From contig OZ241368.1 of assembly GCA_965200525.1 (NCBI GenBank), forward strand, positions 7,130,001 through 7,194,000: a stretch of DNA of 64,000 bases, in the 5' to 3' direction. Below are positions 43,308-50,643 of this stretch, piece by piece. A program made the translations under genes and the position numbers. The notes beneath the pieces were generated by a model. It made no database searches. It was given only the letters and a program-made list of their open reading frames with translations, and had not been told where the DNA came from. Every line of letters starts with the position of its first letter. Within the stretch, counting starts at the first letter, position 1. This stretch comes from JANNPJ01 sp965200525 (GTDB lineage Bacteria; Actinomycetota; Actinomycetes; Actinomycetales; Kineosporiaceae).

Positions 43308-43796
43308 TCACTCGAAAGCCGCATTGCGGCGCAGGGTGTACGGGTTGTGCCAGAGCGCGGCGTCGACAACGGCGAACCGGCGACCGGTGATCTGATCGGG
43401 CCTGATCCGGACGAACTGGTGCTTGGGCGAGCCCTCCCAGGGCGCCAGCGGCAGCAACGAGGCCGCGATCAGGTCGTCCATGTCGTGGATCGGGCCGGCG
43501 CTACCCTTCATGACCACGCTCCACGCCTCGCCGGTCACGGGATCGAAGCCGTCCGATTCGAAGGCAACGGTGCCCGCCCCCAGCGCGGCCGTCAGCTTGG
43601 TGCCCTCACCCGTGCGGAAGATGATGCTCGCGTGGTCGCAGACGTAGTTGACCGGAAAGATGTCCGGTTCGCTGCTGAAGGCCACGCCCAGCCGACCCAC
43701 GGCGACGGTCCGCAGCAGGGCCCAGCAGGTGGCCTCGTCGAGCCGGGACGCCGAGGTCGGCGTCTCCGGTCGGGGGTGGTGCGTCGGGGTGTCCAT
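43308..43796 (-). CDS. PNPOx-fold flavin/F420-binding family protein
   Basis: A 162-aa split-barrel protein of the pyridoxamine 5'-phosphate oxidase/nitroimidazole-reductase-like superfamily. Seen: LDEATCWALLRTVAVGRLGVAFSSEPDIFPVNYVCDHASIIFRTGEGTKL, the usual N-terminal barrel and cofactor loop, and SVVMKGSAGPIHDM. Members are frequent in DosR regulons and in actinobacteria, with mostly unknown substrates. ATG 43796 is used because family similarity starts soon after; an upstream in-frame extension would cross the shared divergent promoter. Divergent from phosphoketolase with a DosR-like box between. Confidence 0.82.
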   Translation of the reverse strand: MDTPTHHPRPETPTSASRLDEATCWALLRTVAVGRLGVAFSSEPDIFPVNYVCDHASIIFRTGEGTKLTAALGAGTVAFESDGFDPVTGEAWSVVMKGSAGPIHDMDDLIAASLLPLAPWEGSPKHQFVRIRPDQITGRRFAVVDAALWHNPYTLRRNAAFE

Positions 43797-43871
43797 GCCC
43801 GCAGCCTGCGCCGGCACCGGGCATCCGGACAGGGCCTTTGAGACCGGGTCTACAGGACGCCACGCCGTGTT

Positions 43872-43891
43872 CTCGGGACCTTCGGCCCCTT
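43872..43891. promoter_or_regulatory. DosR/DevR-box-like palindrome 2 (divergent PNPOx / xfp)
   Basis: CTCGGGACCTTCGGCCCCTT matches the DosR-box consensus at 14 of 20 positions with GGGAC intact. It lies about 76 bp from each of the two divergent start codons, so it could control both. Confidence 0.5.
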
Positions 43892-43967
43892 GGCCTTGCG
43901 CGACAATCACCACAGGGTTGGATTGTCAGGACCGGTGCACGACCCCCGAGAATCGAGGACGGCCGAC

Positions 43968-46391
43968 GTGACCACGACCGACGTGAGCAGTTCCGCTCCG
44001 CCCGAGCTGATCGATCGCCTGGCCCATCCCGAGACCGCCGAGGTCGAGGCCCTGGACGCCTGGTGGCGGGCGAACAACTACCTGACCGTCGGGCAGATCT
44101 ACCTGATGGACAATCCCCTGCTGCGCGAACCGCTGACCGCCGCCCAGATCAAGCCCCGCCTGCTCGGGCACTGGGGAACCAGCCCGGGCCTGTCGTTCAT
44201 CTACGCGCACGCCTCCCGGCTGATCCAGCAGACCGGCCAGCAGATGCTGTACCTGGCCGGTCCCGGTCACGGCGGCCCGGCCCTGGTCGCCGCCGGCTAC
44301 CTGGAGGGCACCTACTCCGAGATCTACCCCAGGATCAGCCCGGACGCCGAGGGCCTGCACCGGCTGTTCCGGCAGTTCTCCGCCCCCGGGGGCATCCCCA
44401 GCCACGTCTCGGTGACCACGCCCGGGTCGATCCACGAGGGCGGCGAGCTCGGCTACGTGCTGGTGCACGCCTTCGGCGCGGTGATGGACAACCCTGACCT
44501 GATCGCCCTGGCCGTGGTCGGCGACGGGGAGGCCGAGACCGGCCCGCTGGAGGGCTCCTGGAAGGGCGTGTCCTTCCTCAACCCCGAGCGCGACGGCGCG
44601 GTGCTGCCGATCCTGCACCTCAACGGGGCCAAGATCTCCGGCCCGACCGTGCTCGGGCGCAAGGATCCAGCCGAGGTCCGCTCGCTGCTGCACGGTCACG
44701 GCTACGACGTGATCGAGGTCGAGGGCTCGGACCTGCCCGGCATGCACTACCGGTTCGCCGAGGCCCTGGCCGGCGCCTGGGCCTCGATCCGGGCGATCCA
44801 GGACTCGGCCCGGAACGGCAGCTGGGACGGCGAGCGCCCGCGCTGGCCGATGATCGTCCTGCGCAGCCCCAAGGGCTGGACCGGGCCCGACCTCGTCGAC
44901 GACGTGCAGGTCCAGGGCACCTTCCGGGCCCACCAGGTGCCGCTGTCCGGCGTCCGGGAGAACCCGGCCCACCTGGCCCTGCTGGAGCAGTGGATGCGCT
45001 CCTACCGGCCCGAGGAACTCTTCGACGAGGACGGTTCGCCGTCCGAGCTGGTGCGCCGGGCCAACCCGGCCGGCGACCTGCGGATGAGCGCCACCCCGCA
45101 CAGCAACGGCGGCCTGCTCACCCAGGACCTGGAGCTGCCGGACTTCCGCGACTACGCGGTCGACGTCCCGGCCCCGGCGACGGTCCGGCTGGAGTCGACC
45201 CGCAAGTTCGGCGAGCTGATGCGCGACATCTACCGGACCAATCCGCAGACCTTCCGGCTGTTCAGCCCGGACGAGACCAACTCCAACCGGCTGGGTTCGG
45301 TGTTCGAGGCCAGCGACCGCGGCTTCGCCGAGCAGGTCCGCCCCGGTGACGTCGCACTTTCGCGGGACGGGCGGGTGATGGAGGTTCTCTCGGAGCACAA
45401 CTGCCACGGCTGGCTGGAGGGCTACACCCTGACCGGCCGGCACGGCGTGTTCGCCACCTACGAGGCGTTCGCCATGGTCAGCGCCTCCCAGACGATCCAG
45501 CACGGCAAGTGGCTGGACGAGGCCAACAACCTCTCCTGGCGGGCCCGGGTACCGAGCCTGAACATCTTGCTGACCTCGACCGCGTGGCGCAACGACCACA
45601 ACGGGTTCAGCCACCAGGGCCCGGGGCTAATCCAGAACGTGATCACCTCGCGCGGAGAGGTCGGGCGGGTCTACCTGCCGCCGGACGCGAACTGCCTGCT
45701 TTCGGTGGCCGACCACTGCCTGCGCTCGCGCTCGTACGTCAACCTGATCGTCATCGACAAGCAGCCCCAACTGCAGTGGCTCAGCATGGACGAGGCGATC
45801 GAGCACTGCACGCGCGGGGCCGGCATCTGGGGCTGGGCCGGCACCGACGACGGCAGCGACGACCCGGACATCGTGCTGGCCTGCGCCGGCGACGTCGTCA
45901 CCATGGAGACCGTGGCCGCTGCCGCGATCCTGCGCGAGCGTCTGCCGCAGCTGCGTACCCGGGTGGTCAACGTCGTCGACCTGATGTCGTTGCCGCGCCG
46001 CAAGGACCACCCGCACGGCATGGACGAGACCCTGTTCAAGGAGCTCTTCACCGACCACGTGGACGTCGTGTTCGCCTTCCACGGCTACCCCGGCGCCGTC
46101 CACCAACTGGTGCACGGGCGCCCGGACGCCGACCGGTTCCGGGTCCGGGGATTCATCGAGGAAGGCACCACCACCACGCCGTTCGACATGGTGGTCCGCA
46201 ACCGGGTCTCGCGCTACCACCTGGTGATGGACGCCCTGCACAACGCTCGCCGCACCCCGCGGGGAGCCAGCGAGCTGATCGCCTGGTGCCAGGCCCGCCT
46301 GGCCGAGCACGAGAGCTACGTGGTGGAGCACCTGGAAGACCTGCCCGACATTGCCAACTGGGTGCTCGGCGACCCGTCCGTGCCCGCCTGA
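43968..46391 (+). CDS. xfp: Phosphoketolase
   Basis: An 807-aa thiamine-diphosphate enzyme. It cleaves xylulose 5-phosphate (and often fructose 6-phosphate) with phosphate to acetyl phosphate plus glyceraldehyde 3-phosphate (or erythrose 4-phosphate). Family signatures: EGGELGYVLVHAFGAVMDNP and the TPP-binding VVGDGEAETGPLEGSWKG; catalytic-region histidines in HWGTSPGLSF and GPGHGGPA. GTG 43968 has GAGGAC 7 nt upstream; longer in-frame extensions lack homology. Acetate kinase follows after 8 bp, so the two form an operon turning sugar phosphates into acetate and ATP without NADH. Full family length. Confidence 0.96.
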   Translation: MTTTDVSSSAPPELIDRLAHPETAEVEALDAWWRANNYLTVGQIYLMDNPLLREPLTAAQIKPRLLGHWGTSPGLSFIYAHASRLIQQTGQQMLYLAGPGHGGPALVAAGYLEGTYSEIYPRISPDAEGLHRLFRQFSAPGGIPSHVSVTTPGSIHEGGELGYVLVHAFGAVMDNPDLIALAVVGDGEAETGPLEGSWKGVSFLNPERDGAVLPILHLNGAKISGPTVLGRKDPAEVRSLLHGHGYDVIEVEGSDLPGMHYRFAEALAGAWASIRAIQDSARNGSWDGERPRWPMIVLRSPKGWTGPDLVDDVQVQGTFRAHQVPLSGVRENPAHLALLEQWMRSYRPEELFDEDGSPSELVRRANPAGDLRMSATPHSNGGLLTQDLELPDFRDYAVDVPAPATVRLESTRKFGELMRDIYRTNPQTFRLFSPDETNSNRLGSVFEASDRGFAEQVRPGDVALSRDGRVMEVLSEHNCHGWLEGYTLTGRHGVFATYEAFAMVSASQTIQHGKWLDEANNLSWRARVPSLNILLTSTAWRNDHNGFSHQGPGLIQNVITSRGEVGRVYLPPDANCLLSVADHCLRSRSYVNLIVIDKQPQLQWLSMDEAIEHCTRGAGIWGWAGTDDGSDDPDIVLACAGDVVTMETVAAAAILRERLPQLRTRVVNVVDLMSLPRRKDHPHGMDETLFKELFTDHVDVVFAFHGYPGAVHQLVHGRPDADRFRVRGFIEEGTTTTPFDMVVRNRVSRYHLVMDALHNARRTPRGASELIAWCQARLAEHESYVVEHLEDLPDIANWVLGDPSVPA

Positions 46392-46399
46392 GCCCCGGG

Positions 46400-47596
46400 A
46401 TGTCGGACGGCGCAGCGGTTCTGGTCATCAACAGCGGCAGCTCGTCGGTGAAGCTGGCCGTGCTCGATCCTCTCTCGGGCCAACGGTCACTGACCGGGAC
46501 GGCCGAGCGGGTCGGCACGCCCCAGGTGAGCCTGAAGCTGGGCCGCGATCACCTGGAGGCGATCGCGGCCCCGCCGGGCGGTTCGCCCCAGGACGTGGTC
46601 GCCTGGCTGCTGGCGGCCCTGCCGGCCGGCGAGAAGGACGCGATCACCGCGGTCGGGCACCGCGTCGTCCACGGGGGCGAGCGGTTCTCGACCTCGGTGC
46701 TGGTCGACGACGACGTGCGCTCGGCCCTGCGCGACCTCACCGAGCTGGCCCCGCTGCACATGCCGCCCAACCTGGCCGGCATCGACGCCGTGACCGACAC
46801 GCTGCCCGGTCTGCCCCAGGTGGCCGTGTTCGACACCGCGTTCCACCAGAGCATGCCGCCGCGGGCCTACCGGTACGCCGTGCCGACCGACTGGTACGAG
46901 CACGGTGTGCGCCGGTTCGGGTTTCACGGCACCAGCCACCAGTACGTCAGTGGCCGGGCCGCCGAGATGCTCGCCCGGCCGCTGGATTCACTGCGCCTGG
47001 TCACCCTCCACCTGGGCAACGGCTGCAGCGCCGCCGCCGTCCGGGACGGCGTCTCGGTCGACACCAGCATGGGTCTGACTCCGCTGGAGGGGCTGGTGAT
47101 GGGTACCCGCAGTGGCGACATCGACCCCGGCGCCCTGGGTTACATCGCCGGGCAACTTGACCTGGACCTGGCCGGTGTCCTGGAGGTGCTCAACACCCGC
47201 AGCGGCCTGCTGGGCCTGTCCGACGGCCGCAGCAACGACATGCGGACGCTGAACGAGGCGGCCCGGGGTGGAGACGAGGCGGCCACCCTGGCCATCGACG
47301 TCTTCTGTTACCGGGCGGCGAAGTCGGTGGCGGCGCTGGCAGTGCCGCTGGGCCGCCTCGACGCCCTGGTCTTCACCGGCGGCATCGGCGAGCACTCCCC
47401 CGCCGTGCGCTCGGCGATCCTGGGCCACCTCGCCGTCCTCGGCCTGCGGGTGGACGACGAGGCCAACGCGGAGCACGGCCGCTCCACCAACGGCCGGATC
47501 ACCCCTCCCGGCCCGGTGACCGCCCTGGTCGTGCCCACCGACGAGGAGGTCGCCATCGCCCGCGACACCGCCCGCCTGACCTCGCGTCGGGTCTGA
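46400..47596 (+). CDS. ackA: Acetate kinase
   Basis: A 398-aa kinase catalysing acetyl phosphate + ADP to acetate + ATP. Hallmarks: LVINSGSSSVKLAV (start of the ASKHA fold), GHRVVHGGERFS, FDTAFHQSMP, FGFHGTSHQYV (His/Arg region), LHLGNGCS, GTRSGDIDPG and VFTGGIGEHS. ATG 46400 lies 8 bp after the phosphoketolase stop; CCCGGG rather than a strong ribosome site precedes it, so translation may be coupled. It provides the ATP-yielding step for the acetyl phosphate made by Xfp and can work in reverse with Pta (50640). Converges with devR. Confidence 0.96.
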   Translation: MSDGAAVLVINSGSSSVKLAVLDPLSGQRSLTGTAERVGTPQVSLKLGRDHLEAIAAPPGGSPQDVVAWLLAALPAGEKDAITAVGHRVVHGGERFSTSVLVDDDVRSALRDLTELAPLHMPPNLAGIDAVTDTLPGLPQVAVFDTAFHQSMPPRAYRYAVPTDWYEHGVRRFGFHGTSHQYVSGRAAEMLARPLDSLRLVTLHLGNGCSAAAVRDGVSVDTSMGLTPLEGLVMGTRSGDIDPGALGYIAGQLDLDLAGVLEVLNTRSGLLGLSDGRSNDMRTLNEAARGGDEAATLAIDVFCYRAAKSVAALAVPLGRLDALVFTGGIGEHSPAVRSAILGHLAVLGLRVDDEANAEHGRSTNGRITPPGPVTALVVPTDEEVAIARDTARLTSRRV

Positions 47597-47609
47597 CTAC
47601 CGACCGGGG

Positions 47610-48245
47610 TCAGCGGCCGAGCAGGCGGTTGGCCAGGATGGCGGCCTGGGTGCGGCGCTCGACGCCGAGCTTGGCCAGCAGGCTGGACACGTAGTTCTTG
47701 ATCGTCTTCTCGGCCAGGAAGAGCTGCTCGCCGATCTGGCGGTTGGTCAGGCCCTCAGCGATCAGTTCCAGGATCCGGCGTTCCTGCGGGGTCAGAGACG
47801 AGAGCTCTTCCGGATCGTCGTCGCTGCCCCGGCGGATCCGCTCCAGCACCTGGGCCGTGACCAGCGGGTCGAGCAGACTCTGACCGGCCGCGACCCGACG
47901 GACGGCGTCCACCAGGTCGGTGCCCTTGATCTGTTTCAGCACGTAGCCGGCCGCCCCGGCCATGATCGCGCTGAACAGGGCCTCGTCGTCCTGGTAAGAG
48001 GTGAGGATCAGGGCCTTGATGCTCGGATCGGCCGAACGGACGTCGCGGCAGACGTCGATGCCGCTGCCGTCGGGCAGGCGCGCGTCCAGGACGGCGACGT
48101 CCGGGCGCAGCGCCGGGATCCGGCGGGTGGCCTCGGGGGCCGAGCCGGACTCGCCGATCACCTCGATGTCGCCGGCCGATTCCAGCAGGGCGATCAAGCC
48201 ACGGCGGACGATCTCGTGGTCATCGAGCAGATAGACGCGGATCAC
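47610..48245 (-). CDS. devR: DevR/DosR-type response regulator
   Basis: A 211-aa NarL-family regulator very like mycobacterial DosR: receiver with LLDDHEIVRRGL, phospho-acceptor Asp54 (VLDARLPDGSGIDVCRD), ILTSYQDDEAL, and Lys in VLKQIKG. The HTH is LTPQERRILELIAEGLTNRQIGEQLFLAEKTIKNYVSSLLAKLGVERRTQAA, keeping the DosR residues K..N that contact its box. Start is GTG 48245; TAGAAC lies 6 nt upstream. The cognate kinase DevS is at 48874, on the other side of a divergent PNPOx gene. Controls hypoxia genes in mycobacteria; likely targets here carry the boxes at 43246, 43872, 48278 and 54740. Confidence 0.93.
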   Translation of the reverse strand: MIRVYLLDDHEIVRRGLIALLESAGDIEVIGESGSAPEATRRIPALRPDVAVLDARLPDGSGIDVCRDVRSADPSIKALILTSYQDDEALFSAIMAGAAGYVLKQIKGTDLVDAVRRVAAGQSLLDPLVTAQVLERIRRGSDDDPEELSSLTPQERRILELIAEGLTNRQIGEQLFLAEKTIKNYVSSLLAKLGVERRTQAAILANRLLGR

Positions 48246-48277
48246 TCTTCCGTTCTACAGGAACCGGCGCCTGGACA

Positions 48278-48297
48278 CCGAGGACCAAAGGCCCGGA
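48278..48297. promoter_or_regulatory. DosR/DevR-box-like palindrome 3 (devR / PNPOx gap)
   Basis: CCGAGGACCAAAGGCCCGGA matches the DosR-box consensus at 14 of 20 positions. It lies 55-75 bp upstream of the PNPOx start at 48352 and 33-52 bp upstream of devR, where autoregulation would act. Confidence 0.45.
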
Positions 48298-48351
48298 TAC
48301 CGGGGTCCCGCGACCGTGCCGGCCGGTAGCGATGGGGTGATGTATTGATGC

Positions 48352-48825
48352 ATGTCCCAAAGCTCGGTGACCACGCTCGACCCGAAGACCTGCCTCGAGC
48401 TCATGGCGACCCAGGCTTTGGGCCGGCTGATCTTCACCCACCGGGCCCTTCCCGATGTGCTTCCGGTGACCTACCGCCTGGAGAACCGGAGTGTGCTGAT
48501 CCGCTTGGCCTTCGGGTCGGTCGCTGCGGTGGCGACCCGCGGCAGCGTGGTCGCCTTCGAGACGGACGACTTCGACATCCACTCGCACACCGGCTGGAGC
48601 GTGACCATCGTCGGCCGGGCCCACGAGCTCACCGACTCCGCCGAACTGCGGAGCACGCAGGCCCTGGACCTGCGCTCCTGGGGAGCCGACCAGCGCGACC
48701 TGTACTTCAGGGTGGCCGCCGAGAAGATCAGCGGGCACCGGCTCGACGTGGCCTCCGAGCCGGTGGCCATCCGCGTAGACTCCGACGTCCGCGGACCTCA
48801 CCGGTCTGGAGGCGCCGCCGCCTGA
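48352..48825 (+). CDS. PNPOx-fold protein next to devR/devS
   Basis: A 157-aa split-barrel protein of the same superfamily as the one at 43308 but a different subgroup: LELMATQALGRLIFTHRALPDVLPVTYRLENRSVLIRLAFGSVAAVATRGSVVAFETDDFD, then SVTIVGRAHEL. Likely binds a flavin or F420. ATG 48352 has GGGGTGA about 10 nt upstream. It lies between devR (divergent) and devS (49 bp downstream, same strand), so it may be co-transcribed with the sensor. M. tuberculosis also carries a PNPOx-type gene in its DosR regulon (Rv0080). Confidence 0.8.
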   Translation: MSQSSVTTLDPKTCLELMATQALGRLIFTHRALPDVLPVTYRLENRSVLIRLAFGSVAAVATRGSVVAFETDDFDIHSHTGWSVTIVGRAHELTDSAELRSTQALDLRSWGADQRDLYFRVAAEKISGHRLDVASEPVAIRVDSDVRGPHRSGGAAA

Positions 48826-48873
48826 GAGGCCGTCGCGGTCGGGCGAACGGTTCTCTGATCAGGCGGGAGACTC

Positions 48874-50643
48874 GTGACCGACCAACCGGACCACCCGCTG
48901 TCGGCGGTACCACCCGATCCGAGCGTTCCGGGCCTGCACCGTCTGCGGCTCGACGTACTGCTGCGCGAACTGGTGAACCGGGCCCAGGACATCATCGGCG
49001 TCGAGCACAAACTGCACCGCCTGCTGGACGCCGTGGTCTCGGTGGCCAGCGAGCAGAGCCTGCCCGACACGCTGCGCCGGATCACCGAGCTGGCGGCGGA
49101 ACTGTCGGACGCCGAGTTCGCCGCCCTGGGCGTGATCGGGCCCGACCAGACCCAGTTGGCCGAGTTCATCACCGTGGGCATGGGCCCGCACGCCCGGGCC
49201 GAGATCGGTGACCTGCCCAGCGGCAAGGGCATCCTGGGCCTGATCATCACCCACCCTGAGCCGTTGCGGCTGCCCGACCTGCGGCTGCACCCGGCGTCGT
49301 TCGGCTTCCCGCCCAACCACCCCCCGATGGGCACCTTCCTCGGGGTTCCGATCCGGGTGCGGGCCGAGGTGTTCGGCAACCTCTACCTGACCGAGAAGCG
49401 CGGTGGCGGGCAGTTCACCGAGCAGGACGAGGATCTGATGGTCGCCCTGGCCGCCGCGGCCGGAATCGCGATCGAGAACGCCCGGCTGTTCGAGGCGACC
49501 CGACGGCGTGAGCGCTGGCTGGCGGCGTCCTCGGAAGTGACCAACCGGCTGTTGCGCGGCGCCCAGTCCTCCGAGACCACGCAACTGGTGGTCGACAAAG
49601 CGGCCGAGATCGTCGAGGCGGACGCCGCGTTCCTGTTGCTGCGCGACGACGACAGCAACGAATTGACGGTGCTGGCCGCGCACCAGACCCAGGCCGCCGG
49701 GTTCGTCGACCAGCGCTACCGCCTGAGCGAGGACGTCGCCAGCCAGCTGTTCATCGCCGGTCAGGTGCGAACTTTCGGCCCCGACTCGCCCGTGCTGCAG
49801 GCGGTCTCGGACGCCGCGCCGCCGATCGGGCAGACCGGCACCGGGGTTCTGGTGCCACTGGGCTCCGGCGGGCGCACCCTGGGGGTGCTCTGCGTGACCC
49901 GGCTGCGCGACGCCACGCCGTTCCGGGAGGCCGATGTGCTCATGGTGCACACCTTCGCCGGGCAGGCCGCGCTGGCGGTGGAGTTCAGCCGGGCCTCCTC
50001 CGACCGGCAGCGACTGGCCATCTACGAGGACCGCGACCGGATCGCCCGCGACCTGCACGACCTGATCATCCAGCGGCTCTTCGCGATCGGGCTCGGCCTG
50101 CAGGGCGTTCTGCCCACGGTCACCGAGCACGAGGGTGTCCACATGAAACTGTCGACCTACGTCGACGACCTCGACGAGACCATCCACGACGTGCGCCGGG
50201 CGATCTTCTCCCTGCAGGAACCGCAGGAGCGGGCCAGTGGGCTGCGTGGGGAGATCGTGCGTACGGTGACCCGGGCCGCGGCGGTGCTGAACTTCGAGCC
50301 CCGCCTGACCATGGAGGGTCCGCTCGACTCGGCCGTGCCGGACGGCCTGCACTCCGACCTGCTGGCCGTGATCGGTGAGGCGCTGACCAACGTGGCCCGC
50401 CACGCCAAGGGCCGCACGGCCGAGGTCCGGGTCGCGGTGAACGTGGCCGAACGCACGATCACGGCCGTTGTCGAGGACGACGGGGTCGGGCCGAGCCCGG
50501 ACGACGTGCCCGGGCACGGCACGGTCAACATGGCGGTGCGGGCCCAGCGGCTCGGCGGGTCGTTCGCCCTGCAGAGCCGCGGGCCCGGCGGTGCCCGGCT
50601 CACCTGGTCGGTGCCCCTCGACGCACCGCGAACGAGCCGGTGA
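48874..50643 (+). CDS. devS: DevS/DosS-type heme-GAF sensor histidine kinase
   Basis: A 589-aa cytosolic kinase with two GAF domains (about 63-200 and 231-372), HisKA_3 (about 384-450) and HATPase (about 490-585). In GAF-A, the mycobacterial heme-ligand His149 (PPNHPPM) and distal Tyr171 (GNLYLTEK) are present at exactly those residue numbers. The phospho-acceptor is His395 (ARDLHDLIIQRL), again the same number as in M. tuberculosis DevS. N and G boxes: EALTNVARHAKG, DDGVGPSPDD, GTVNMAVRAQRL. GTG 48874 has GGGAGA upstream. It should sense oxygen, CO, NO or redox state and phosphorylate DevR. Overlaps pta by 4 bp (GTGA). Confidence 0.94.
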   Translation: MTDQPDHPLSAVPPDPSVPGLHRLRLDVLLRELVNRAQDIIGVEHKLHRLLDAVVSVASEQSLPDTLRRITELAAELSDAEFAALGVIGPDQTQLAEFITVGMGPHARAEIGDLPSGKGILGLIITHPEPLRLPDLRLHPASFGFPPNHPPMGTFLGVPIRVRAEVFGNLYLTEKRGGGQFTEQDEDLMVALAAAAGIAIENARLFEATRRRERWLAASSEVTNRLLRGAQSSETTQLVVDKAAEIVEADAAFLLLRDDDSNELTVLAAHQTQAAGFVDQRYRLSEDVASQLFIAGQVRTFGPDSPVLQAVSDAAPPIGQTGTGVLVPLGSGGRTLGVLCVTRLRDATPFREADVLMVHTFAGQAALAVEFSRASSDRQRLAIYEDRDRIARDLHDLIIQRLFAIGLGLQGVLPTVTEHEGVHMKLSTYVDDLDETIHDVRRAIFSLQEPQERASGLRGEIVRTVTRAAAVLNFEPRLTMEGPLDSAVPDGLHSDLLAVIGEALTNVARHAKGRTAEVRVAVNVAERTITAVVEDDGVGPSPDDVPGHGTVNMAVRAQRLGGSFALQSRGPGGARLTWSVPLDAPRTSR

